DNA of 19,473 nucleotides from contig NSIA01000193.1 of assembly GCA_002737585.1 (NCBI GenBank), positions 1-19,473 of the forward strand, given 5' to 3'. This DNA comes from Planctomycetaceae bacterium (lineage in GTDB: Bacteria; Planctomycetota; Phycisphaerae; Phycisphaerales; SM1A02). Both the position numbers and the translations under genes were made by a program. Position 1 is the first letter of the stretch; the number at the start of each line of letters is the position of its first letter. Below are positions 7,106 through 15,100 of the stretch, piece by piece. A model generated the notes under the pieces. The model made no database searches. It saw nothing but the letters and a program-made list of their open reading frames with translations, and had not been told where the DNA came from.

Positions 7106-7633
7106 TTACAGAGGTTTCTCAAGCACCTCAAACACCAAGTCCGCCCGCCGCGGGTTTCCAGCCCGCGGGTCGTGGTACGGGAACGGCTCCCGCTTGCCCG
7201 TCACTACATAACCACGCCGCGCGTACCACGCGATCAGCGTTTCGCGCTGGGCGATGACCGTCATGCGCGCGCGGGTGAGGCGAAGTTCTTCGCGGATGAC
7301 CCGCTCCGCCTCGGCCAAGAGTTGGCGTCCGATGCCACTCGCCTGCAACGTTGGACGCACTGCAAACATACCGATGTAACCCGCATCACCGGCATCGTCA
7401 ATACGAACGCACGCCACCACGCTGCCATCTTGTTCCGCAATGCGCACACGCGAGCGCGGCCCGCGCACGACCTTCGAAACTTCGCCTTCGTCGGTGCGCT
7501 GGCCATCAAGTAAATCGGCTTCTGTAGTCCAGCCCGCACGACTGACCTCACCGCGGTACGCGCTTTCTATGAGCGCAACCAGTGCAGTGACATCATCATT
7601 GGTCGCTGTGCGAAATGTGATCTCTGCGTTCAT
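7106..7633 (-). CDS. GNAT-family N-acetyltransferase
   Basis: A cytoplasmic acetyl-CoA-dependent acyltransferase of 175 aa, the usual size for a single GNAT domain. It opens with FRTATNDDVTALVALIESAY, typical of helix 1 in this fold. The acetyl-CoA pyrophosphate-binding motif A is FAVRPTLQASGIGRQLL (Arg93, Gln97, Gly100, Gly102 of the Q/RxxGxG/A pattern). The end, LIAWYARRGYVVTGKREPF, is the common C-terminal 'YxRxGF' segment. The acceptor substrate cannot be told. The start chosen is the ATG 17 bp after the stop of the upstream lipoprotein gene. A GTG at 7654 overlaps that stop as GTGA and is a real alternative that would add seven residues and imply translational coupling. Neither start has a clear SD. 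Confidence 0.88.
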   Translation of the reverse strand: MNAEITFRTATNDDVTALVALIESAYRGEVSRAGWTTEADLLDGQRTDEGEVSKVVRGPRSRVRIAEQDGSVVACVRIDDAGDAGYIGMFAVRPTLQASGIGRQLLAEAERVIREELRLTRARMTVIAQRETLIAWYARRGYVVTGKREPFPYHDPRAGNPRRADLVFEVLEKPL

Positions 7634-7650
7634 GTACGAAAGTATAGGAA

Positions 7651-8379
7651 TCACTTCACTACTTCACCGCTCATCTTGGTATCCGGCACGTCCGCCGCCA
7701 TCACTGACTCGGAGCGCCCCTGCACCAAGTCGTCAATCATCAGTACAAAGCCGGATTGCATGGCTGTTTTCATTGATACACGCGTGGCAATCACTACTTC
7801 CGCTGCCGCGGTGCAACTGGCGGTTGACTGCCAGACCAGATCACCAGTGGACGTGTCCCACAGTTGCAGTGATATGTCCACCGTTGTCCAAAATGTTCGG
7901 CCGAGCGTCAGACCAAGAAAGTCGAGTCGCGGACCAAAGTTGCTCACGGAACCTGCCAAGGTTGGCACCAGAATGTGTCGTACCCCAATGGCCTTGCCAA
8001 TTTTTGACAAGCGGTCGAAGTCCATCACTCCACCATCGCGATATGAAACTGCCAGTAAATGCCAGTCGTTGGCGAGGCCCGCTTTATTGATCCGCGAAGC
8101 AGTCACTCCGGCATCAAGCACAGTCTCGCCGTGTTTGCTTGACAACAGCGCTGCATGAAGCGCCATGCCCGTCAACGCCGAATAGCCCGGCGCCGATGGC
8201 GCCTCCGCAGGAAGAACTGCGCATGTAGGCGGTACCGAAAGCAGCAGACCCTTTGGATCCGGATCCAATCGATACGCCACCGAGTGTGACTGTGCAACCA
8301 TTTTGAAGCCATCGGAACTACAAGCCGCCAGTAAGAGGAGCGGCAAGAGCAGTGCGTAGCGATGTGGCGTGCGTCCCAT
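7651..8379 (-). CDS. Putative outer-membrane lipoprotein, possibly CsgG/LpoB-like
   Basis: A 242-aa lipoprotein. The start at 8379 gives signal sequence MGRTPHRYALLLPLLLLAAC with lipobox LAAC (lipidated Cys20) and Ser at +2, which favours outer-membrane sorting. The mature part contains FDRLSKIGKAIGVRHILVPTL and then VDISLQLWDTSTGDLVWQST. This pattern, a helix leading to 'lGvryil' and later a strand 'lqlwD..tGelvW', is seen in CsgG/LpoB-type periplasmic domains, so that fold is a moderate-confidence suggestion. No catalytic motif is visible. It is divergent from the coiled-coil protein gene and apparently heads a two-gene unit with the GNAT gene. The longer frame up to 8496 would remove the lipoprotein signal from the N-terminus and is rejected. 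Confidence 0.8.
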   Translation of the reverse strand: MGRTPHRYALLLPLLLLAACSSDGFKMVAQSHSVAYRLDPDPKGLLLSVPPTCAVLPAEAPSAPGYSALTGMALHAALLSSKHGETVLDAGVTASRINKAGLANDWHLLAVSYRDGGVMDFDRLSKIGKAIGVRHILVPTLAGSVSNFGPRLDFLGLTLGRTFWTTVDISLQLWDTSTGDLVWQSTASCTAAAEVVIATRVSMKTAMQSGFVLMIDDLVQGRSESVMAADVPDTKMSGEVVK

Positions 8380-8388
8380 ATTGGCTCC

Positions 8389-8416
8389 AACATAGCGCCA
8401 AATCCGGCGGTGTGAA
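8389..8416 (-). promoter_or_regulatory. Possible promoter of the lipoprotein gene
   Basis: On the minus strand TTCACA (8416-8411) and TATGTT (8394-8389) are separated by 16 bases. They lie just ahead of the lipoprotein ATG at 8379, so transcription would start only a few bases before it. The -35 element coincides with one arm of the palindrome. Box matches are moderate and the very short leader is a weakness. Confidence 0.3.
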
Positions 8417-8426
8417 CCGTTCACAC
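8410..8426. promoter_or_regulatory. Perfect 17-bp palindrome in the divergent control region, candidate operator
   Basis: GTGTGAAC-C-GTTCACAC has 8-base perfect arms and a 1-base centre. It sits in the 134-bp gap between the divergent lipoprotein and coiled-coil genes. It contains TGTGA-N5-TCACA, close to but one base shorter than a CRP half-site pair, and also resembles TetR- or GntR-type operators. It overlaps a possible lipoprotein promoter and lies about 35 bp upstream of the -35 box of the coiled-coil gene. The symmetry is seen directly; the regulator is unknown. Confidence 0.55.
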
Positions 8427-8460
8427 ACAGAGACCGCGCTTTCCACGCACCTGCGTGGGT

Positions 8461-8489
8461 TTGACACAGCCGCCGCACTGCTCGACAAT
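8461..8489 (+). promoter_or_regulatory. Sigma70-type promoter of the coiled-coil gene
   Basis: A consensus -35 TTGACA (8461-8466) is followed after exactly 17 bases by GACAAT (8484-8489), which matches four of six -10 positions. Transcription would begin near 8496, about 18 bases before the ATG at 8514. This is the best promoter-like sequence I noticed in the window. Confidence 0.55.
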
Positions 8490-8513
8490 GCCCCATTCCT
8501 CAAGAAACCACCT

Positions 8514-9173
8514 ATGAACCTACGCACCACTGGCATCGTCGTCCTTGTTGTTCTCCTCATTGCATTGTTGGCTTCCACCATTCACTATGCGGGCAAGGCC
8601 ACCGATGCAGAGACCAAGCTCAAGGCTGCGGAGTCAAGCGCGCAGGCGTCTGCGGCAGCCGCGGATGCCAACGCCTCCAAGTTGGTTGAGCAGTCCGCGA
8701 GTAGCCGCGCCGAGATTGAGACGCATCGCTCAAAGCATGAGCGGCTTTCAAAGGAGAATGCTGACCTCCAGCGACAGGCTGCCGAGGGCACCAAGGCTGC
8801 GGAGTCGCATCGCAAGACCCTGGCAGAACTTTCGTCAACTCGCGAGACGACGGAGCAACTGAAGGCCGAGCGCGACGAACTCAAGCGACAGGCCGCCCAG
8901 GCCCGCGCCGAAGCCGATGCAGAACGCGCCGCCCGAGCGGGCGCACTTGCAGCTTCAGACGCACGACCAGCTCCGACGATGGCTTCACGAAACAGCGCAT
9001 CCAACGAGCCCGTTGGCCCGTCCATCTATTGGATGGAGAAGCCGTGGTACCCAAATCTTGAACTGACGAACACCATGTGGCTCTACCGCAATCCGGCCAA
9101 GACCGATGCCCAGCAGCAACTTGAGTACCGCGAAGCGGAAGCCGAACTACGGCGCCGTGGTGCGCTGAAGTAG
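8514..9173 (+). CDS. Membrane-anchored coiled-coil protein, function unknown
   Basis: A 219-aa protein I do not recognise as a named family. The ATG at 8514 begins MNLRTTGIVVLVVLLIALLA, an N-terminal transmembrane helix (about 6-23) without an obvious cleavage site, so it is probably a signal anchor with the rest in the periplasm. Residues about 28-140 are rich in Ala, Glu, Lys, Gln and Arg in heptad-like order (KHERLSKENADLQRQAAEG, QLKAERDELKRQAAQARAEA) and should form a long coiled coil. The C-terminal part (about 163-219) has a Trp/Tyr-rich patch, YWMEKPWYPNLELTNTMWLY, then a charged helix. A reading-frame extension back to 8352 overlaps the divergent gene and is rejected. The amidase follows 47 bp downstream on the same strand. 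A role as an envelope spacer or scaffold is inference from shape only. Confidence 0.8.
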   Translation: MNLRTTGIVVLVVLLIALLASTIHYAGKATDAETKLKAAESSAQASAAAADANASKLVEQSASSRAEIETHRSKHERLSKENADLQRQAAEGTKAAESHRKTLAELSSTRETTEQLKAERDELKRQAAQARAEADAERAARAGALAASDARPAPTMASRNSASNEPVGPSIYWMEKPWYPNLELTNTMWLYRNPAKTDAQQQLEYREAEAELRRRGALK

Positions 9174-9201
9174 ATCACTTCGGTAGTGACTTGAGCGTCC
9201 T

Positions 9202-9218
9202 CGGCAGGTAGTCTGCCG
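9202..9218 (+). other. Hairpin abutting the amidase start codon
   Basis: CGGCAG and CTGCCG form a perfect 6-base stem around loop GTAGT, ending two bases before the GTG start at 9221. It covers the place where a ribosome-binding site would be, so it could damp translation or serve as a protein-binding site. No T-run follows, so it is unlikely to be a terminator. Confidence 0.4.
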
Positions 9219-9220
9219 CC

Positions 9221-10969
9221 GTGAACAGCACAGAACGACGCGTATTTCTTGTGCACGCAACTGCCTTGGCAGCATGTGGTGCATCGCTGGCCTCTCCATT
9301 TGCTGCGGGGGCTTCGGCACCATCAACACCGACGGATACGACGCCGCCCGTCCCCGCGCCACCAGTTGCAGCACTGCCGCCGATGTCTTCTGGAATCACT
9401 GCCAACACCATCGCGGAAGCAGAAAAACTTGCTGGCATCACCTTCACTGAGAAGGAACGCGCGCAGATCGTGCGCACCGTGAATTCTCTGCGCACGCAGT
9501 TTCACGAGCGCGCAGCACTGGGGTACCTGCCCAATCAACTGGCACCCGCAGAAGTATTCCGAGCTGAGCTCCCCGGAATGCCAGCGACAGTAGTCACTAC
9601 TGAAGGTGATCCGTTTGAGACACCGCAATACAAGTTGGCAGCGCGCACGCCTACTGACGAAGAGTTGAACTATGAATCAATCCCGATGCTTGCCGCCATG
9701 TTGCGCGCGCAAGTTGTCAGCAGTGAACGATTGACAACATTGGCGCTCGATCGATTTGACCGCCTCAATCCAACACTCTTCTGCGCCATTACCGTGGTGC
9801 GGGAACAAGCGCTCGCACGCGCGCGTTCCATGGACGCGGAACTGCGCGCCGGCAAGGTCCGTGGACCGCTCCACGGCATCCCGTATGCAGCGAAGGACCT
9901 GCTTGATACCGCTGGCATACGCACCACCTGGGGCGCGGAGCCTTGGAAAGAGCGCGTTCCCACCAGCAATGCATGGGTCATCGACGCACTCGACCGCGCC
10001 GGCGCCGTACTCACTGCCAAGACTGCCGTTGGTGCACTCGCCTACGGAGACATTTGGTTCGGCGGCACGTGCCGCAACCCATGGAATCCCGAGCAAGGCT
10101 CAAGCGGGTCAAGCGCTGGCAGCGCGTCAAGCGTGGCTGCCGGAATCGTTCCGTTTGCCATCGGTACGGAAACACTCGGCTCCATTGTGAGTCCGTGCAC
10201 CCGGTGTGGCGTCAGTGGATTGCGCCCAACCTTCGGCAGAGTCCCACGCACCGGATGCATGGCACTGACATGGTCCATGGACAAAATCGGCACCATTGCG
10301 CGCCATGTATCTGACTGCGGGATCGTGCTGGGCGCCATCAATGGATTCGATCCGCACGATGCCTCCAGTGTTTCGCAACCGTATCACTGGTCGATGCGCC
10401 AAGACGCGCGCGGCCTGCGTGTTGCCTATGTTCCAGAGTGGTTTGCAGGCGATGCAGCGGCCGGCTATCAACCCGTTCTCGATGCACTCCGCGAAGCAGG
10501 CGCAGTCCTTGTTGAAGTGAAACCACCGGTGGTGGATTCCGGCGCCCTCATGCTGCCGGTCGTCGCCGAGGGAGCGGCGGCCTTTGAAGAACTGACCCGC
10601 GGAAACACCGATGACGCGCTCGCATGGCAGGCTGATGAGGCGTGGCCAAATACATTCCGCCAAGCGTGGTTTATTCCAGCCATTGAACTGCTCCAAGCAT
10701 CACGCCTGCGCCGACGTGCCATGGAAACAATGCACACGTGGTTTATGCAGTTTGACGCCGTAGTGGCTCCACCATTCGCTGGCGACTTGCTGCTGCTCAC
10801 CAATTCATGTGGCCAACCATGCGTTGTGGCACGGTGCGGCTTTGAGAATCCCCAAACTCCGCGCTCGGTCACCGTGATGGCACGCAACTTTGATGAAGGC
10901 ACCGCCCTCAGAGTGGCAAGTGCCATTGAAAGTCGACTTGGTAAGTGGGACCGATTCCCAGCACTTTGA
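9221..10969 (+). CDS. Exported amidase-signature family hydrolase
   Basis: A serine hydrolase of the amidase signature family, cleaving amide bonds; 582 aa. The GTG start is supported by a twin-arginine signal: ERRVFLVHATALAACGASLA has RRVFL as in Tat signals, so export in folded form is predicted. The same segment contains LAAC-G, a perfect lipobox, so Cys19 may be lipidated. A Pro/Thr-rich stretch (about 40-63) follows. The Ser-cisSer-Lys triad is complete: Lys225 (PYAAKDLLDTAG), Ser297 (GSSGSSAGSAS) and nucleophile Ser321 (GTETLGSIVSP). The 24-residue gap between the two serines equals that in fatty acid amide hydrolase. The usual GGSI reads LGSI here. CGVSGLRPTFGRVP is the conserved segment after the nucleophile. 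This is an exported amidase rather than GatA, judging by the signal and the absence of gatB/gatC. Substrate unknown. It is convergent with the RND adaptor gene, the stops 17 bp apart. Confidence 0.92.
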   Translation: MNSTERRVFLVHATALAACGASLASPFAAGASAPSTPTDTTPPVPAPPVAALPPMSSGITANTIAEAEKLAGITFTEKERAQIVRTVNSLRTQFHERAALGYLPNQLAPAEVFRAELPGMPATVVTTEGDPFETPQYKLAARTPTDEELNYESIPMLAAMLRAQVVSSERLTTLALDRFDRLNPTLFCAITVVREQALARARSMDAELRAGKVRGPLHGIPYAAKDLLDTAGIRTTWGAEPWKERVPTSNAWVIDALDRAGAVLTAKTAVGALAYGDIWFGGTCRNPWNPEQGSSGSSAGSASSVAAGIVPFAIGTETLGSIVSPCTRCGVSGLRPTFGRVPRTGCMALTWSMDKIGTIARHVSDCGIVLGAINGFDPHDASSVSQPYHWSMRQDARGLRVAYVPEWFAGDAAAGYQPVLDALREAGAVLVEVKPPVVDSGALMLPVVAEGAAAFEELTRGNTDDALAWQADEAWPNTFRQAWFIPAIELLQASRLRRRAMETMHTWFMQFDAVVAPPFAGDLLLLTNSCGQPCVVARCGFENPQTPRSVTVMARNFDEGTALRVASAIESRLGKWDRFPAL

Positions 10970-10986
10970 TCTGCCACTGGCGCCGC

Positions 10987-12108
10987 TTACTGCAGAGTGG
11001 CCGACACGCGCTGGCCGTCGTCCAATTCACCTTGATTGCTGACCACGATTTCCTCATCGGTGCGTAGTTCGCGACGAATGTCTTTGCCGTCCGCGGAATC
11101 CATCCACACCACGCGGGCAAGCGTTCCGTCATCAATATCAACCGCAATGCGCGCGCGGCGCGCAACACCCGCTTCAACCCGGTACAGATAGGGCACGCCA
11201 CCCTGACGCACGATGGCGGCGCTTGGAATCAACGGGGTTTCTGCAAATCGTTTCACTACCAATTGCATGCGACCGTAGCTGCCGGGAATCAAGTGCGCTG
11301 CACTCCCTTCGGCAAGGCCCTTGGGGAGTTGCGGAAGTTCACGCCCCTTCAGATCGGCGTGCTGGGTCTGCTCAGACTGCGCAACAAACGCCCGGAACTC
11401 CGCCGGCGTTCCGTTGTAGATATCAATCTCAACGCGCAGTGTCCGATCTGACGGACTCAATGCAGGCGAAATCCGAGTGATGGTGCACCGAATTGGAGCA
11501 CCGGATACAGAATCCATACGCAGCTCCACTTCGGTGTCCTTGCCGACAAGTTGCGCCACCGTATCCGGCACACGCATGGCCACCGTGACAATGTCCGTAC
11601 GAACAATGGTGACGATCGGCATGGCGCCCGGAACGATCATGGCACTGGGAACGAACGTACCCACGTCCACCGCGCGCGACGCAATCACGCCAGCAAAGGG
11701 CGCGCGCAACTCGCCAAGTGCCACGTCTGCCGGAGTGCCTTGCACTGGATCAATGACCACCACTTTCTCGCCCTTGGTCACGGTATGACCCATATCCTTC
11801 TCAAGAAACGTGACTGTTCCAGCGACTTTGGCAAAGAGATCAGCGCGGTAGTACGGCGCAATGTTTGCAGGCTGTTCTACGCCGACTGCAAGATCTGGAC
11901 CAGTCTTCGGGCGAACCGACTTCACCCGAATCGGCACAGTGTCCGCGGCTGACACCGCAACGCGGGAATCGCCGGCCGCCTTCGCGCCCACCTGCTGCGC
12001 ACCCACGCGCTCCGCGACACTCAACACTACGCCAACAGAGAGCGCCACAGTGCCGATCAACCGAGCCGGTGCGTGCGCAAACCACTGCTGTTCAAGATGG
12101 TTCTTCAT
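10987..12108 (-). CDS. RND efflux periplasmic adaptor (HlyD/MFP family), apparently lacking the alpha-hairpin
   Basis: The periplasmic adaptor that links an inner-membrane RND pump to an outer-membrane channel; 373 aa. The N-terminal hydrophobic segment LIGTVALSVGVVLSVAERVG suggests a signal peptide or anchor ending near AQQ. The lipoyl halves are about 86-120 (FAKVAGTVTFLEKDMGHTV, GEKVVVID) and about 132-157 (LRAPFAGVIASRAVDVGTFV). Only about 12 residues join them, where AcrA-type adaptors carry a long alpha-helical hairpin. The beta-barrel domain (about 168-285) seems to hold a 35-40-residue insertion (about 232-272) between RTLRVEIDIYN and IPGSYGRMQL. A membrane-proximal domain follows. 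The ATG overlaps the pump gene's TGA as ATGA, with GGAG 8 bases upstream, so the two are translationally coupled. The family call is firm; the missing hairpin is read from the sequence and needs a structure model. Confidence 0.9.
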   Translation of the reverse strand: MKNHLEQQWFAHAPARLIGTVALSVGVVLSVAERVGAQQVGAKAAGDSRVAVSAADTVPIRVKSVRPKTGPDLAVGVEQPANIAPYYRADLFAKVAGTVTFLEKDMGHTVTKGEKVVVIDPVQGTPADVALGELRAPFAGVIASRAVDVGTFVPSAMIVPGAMPIVTIVRTDIVTVAMRVPDTVAQLVGKDTEVELRMDSVSGAPIRCTITRISPALSPSDRTLRVEIDIYNGTPAEFRAFVAQSEQTQHADLKGRELPQLPKGLAEGSAAHLIPGSYGRMQLVVKRFAETPLIPSAAIVRQGGVPYLYRVEAGVARRARIAVDIDDGTLARVVWMDSADGKDIRRELRTDEEIVVSNQGELDDGQRVSATLQ

Positions 12109-15100
12109 GGAGTGACTCCTTCGCCTGCAAGCGGCGCTTTCATTTCTTCTTCAATATCAATCATTGGCTGAACGCGGCGCACCAACAGCGTGTACATCAC
12201 GGGCACCAAGAACAAGGTCAGGAACGTGGAACTCAGCATGCCACCAACCACCGCACGCGCCAGCGGAATGTTCGCTTCATGACCACGCCCGATGCCGATC
12301 GCCATAGGCGTCAGCGCTAGAACGGTTGCCAGGAAGGTCATCACAATGGGGCGAAAGCGTGTCGCTGCCGCTTCACTGATGGCCTGGTGGGCAGCAACAC
12401 CTTCAAGTTGCCGTTGATTGGCAAAGTCAACAAGCAACACGCCGTTGTTCACCGCCACGCCTACCAGGAATATGGTTCCCATGAGCGACTGCACATTGAG
12501 CGTGGTGCCAGTCAGATACAACATCCATGCCACACCAATGAAACCAAGCGGCACGGTCAACATGATGACACCCGGCCCGATCCATGATCGAAACAGCGTC
12601 ACTTGCAACAGATAGACCAAGACGGCTGCAAGCGCCAGACCCAATGCCAGCTGCGTAAACGAGTCGTTCATACGTTGGAATTCGCCCTTGTAAGAAATGC
12701 GCATTCCTTCCGGCAGTTCCAGCTTAGAAACCCGCGCTTCAATATCGCTTGCTACGGAAGCAAGATCGCGCCCTTCGATATTCACCAGGACGTTGGCAAC
12801 ACGGCGTAATCCAGCATGATTGATCTCCACTGCACCTGACGTGCGCCGCGGGGTCACCACGCTGCCAAGATTGATGGGCGTTGGTTGCAGCGCGCCCTTC
12901 ACGGGCAGCGAAAGTACATCGTCCATGGTTCGGTCGACGTCCTCCGGAAATTGCACGCCCACAAAGTACTGGTTGCCAGACTGTGAGTCGATCCAGAAAT
13001 TGCGATTCACTGACACACTTGAGTTGAGCGCCACCACCACTTGCAACACCACATCTTCAGCGGATAGACCCAACTCTGCCGACTTCACCCGATCAACATC
13101 AAGCACCAAATACGGCGCATCGTCGCGCTGTTGAATCCGTACATCGGCTGTTCCCTGGACAGGAGCCACCAGATCACGCACCTTGCGCGCTGTAGCGAAT
13201 GCATCGGCGTTGCTGCCGCCCTCAATCTCAATATCAATCGGCGAAGACGCGCCATAGTTGAGCGCGGTGGAAATCATGCCGCCCGTATCAAGGTCAATGC
13301 GCAAGTCAGCAAATGCTGGCGTTGCCAGGAATGCTCGGCGAATGTCCCCTGCCCACTCCTGCGAACTCTTGCTGCGATTCTTCCCGAGCTGCAGACGAAT
13401 CACCGCATCTTGCTGGCCGGAATTGGTGGTGTATGCCGCGGACCAGTCCGGATTCAGGCCGATCTCGGAAACAATCATTTCTCGCTCAGCGGCGGGAACG
13501 GTCTCTTTCAGGAATCGCTCCACTTCCTTGACACGTTCCTCGGTGGCATCCAAACGCAGATTGGAAGGCGCACGCAGGCGCAACACAATCTGCCCGGCGT
13601 CCACTTGTGGAAAGAACTCGCGGCCAATGAACGGCACCACTGCCAGCGAGCCAACAAAGAGTAGGCATACCGCCATCACCACCTTTGCGCGGTTTCCGAG
13701 GCACCACCGCAGGGCTGCTAAATATCCAGCAGCTAACCCATCAATGCGACGCTGAAACCGCGCCGACAATCTCGCTACTGCACCCGGCGGCCGCGTGGCG
13801 CGCTCATGTGCGTTCACTTCATCACGCGCGCGCCGATGGTCATCTGGCAGAAACTTCGCGCACATCATTGGTACAAAGGTGCGCGAGAGAATGAACGAAG
13901 TCATCATGGCAAAGCCAACCGCCAACGTCAGTGGGCGGAACAGAAATCCGCCAATACCTGGCAACAACGCAAGTGGCGCAAGCACAATGAAGGTGGTGCA
14001 CGCAGCCACCATCACCGGCACCATGACCTGCGAGCAACCATCAATCGCCGCGCGAATCCGCGACTTGCCCATGTGATAATTGCGGTGGTTGTTCTCCAAC
14101 TCCACAATCGCCTCATCAACAAGCGGCCCGATCGCCAAGGCCAATCCACCAAGCGTCATGGCGTTGATGGTGTTCCCCGTGGCATACAACCCAATGATGG
14201 CGCCCATGACAGCAAGCGGAATAGACATGGTGGCAATCAGCGTCATGCGCCAGTCACCCAAAAACAACAGAATCATGATGGAAACCAGCACGGCGCCCAC
14301 AATTCCCTCAAACACCAGTGAGCCCAAAGCCGAACGCACCGCGACGGTTTGATCCATCACCAAATCCAGCTTGGTGCCCTTGGGAAGTCGCTCTTCCATT
14401 CCTGGAATATTGGCACGCACTCCATCTACCACACTCAAGCTGCTTGAACCACGCTGGCGGTACACTGGCACGAACACTTCGTTGCGGTCATCAATGCGCA
14501 CGCGCGATGTCTGAATAGCCGATGCGTCCTCAGCGCGCCCGATGTCACGCAACAGCACGGTGGCCTGCGCGCCAAGGGTAATGGGAAGATCGTTCAAATC
14601 TTCCACACGCTCCACCATGGCATTACTGTCAAGCAGAACCTGCTCTGATCCGAAGTACGCCGTACCCGGAGTCACCATCAAATTTCCGCGCCGCAACGCT
14701 GCAACAACATCCATCGGCGCGTAGTTGCGGGCTTCCATCTTGGCAGGATCAAGGTAAATCATCACACTGCGATCACGTCCACCAACTACTACGGGCGCAA
14801 TGCATCCCGGAATAGCGCCGAGCATGTTGCGCACATTGATGCGCGCAATATCCTTCTGGTGCGCATCGTCCATGGAAAGGTTGGTCACCGTCAGAATGCC
14901 AACCGGCATGGTTCCCGTTGCATCAAACGGCAGCGCTACTGGCGGCAGCGTATTAGGTGGAAGATTTGGCAGCGCACCCAACGCCAACGAGTTGGTCAGC
15001 GTCAACGCCTCATTTGGATCAATGTCGTCGCGGAAATACACCTTGACAACACTGACTCCAGGAACCGAGCGCGACTCAACAAGCCGTGCGCCCGGCGCCT

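Noticed and set aside
8410..8426. Calling the palindrome a CRP site
   Set aside because: The half-sites match but the spacing is N5 rather than N6, and there is no other evidence for CRP; left as an unassigned operator.
8352..8513. Upstream in-frame extension of the coiled-coil protein
   Set aside because: It overlaps the start of the divergent lipoprotein gene and the control region, and the promoter at 8461-8489 would lie inside it.
8585..9025. Long antisense Ala/Ser-rich frame opposite the coiled-coil gene
   Set aside because: A shadow frame produced by the GC-rich, Ala/Glu/Arg-biased coiled-coil codons; no start context or recognisable domain.
10973..11001. GCCACT/AGTGGC inverted repeat between the convergent amidase and adaptor genes, possible terminator
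   Set aside because: The stem is only 6 bp with a 17-base loop, there is no T-run, and half lies within the adaptor coding end.
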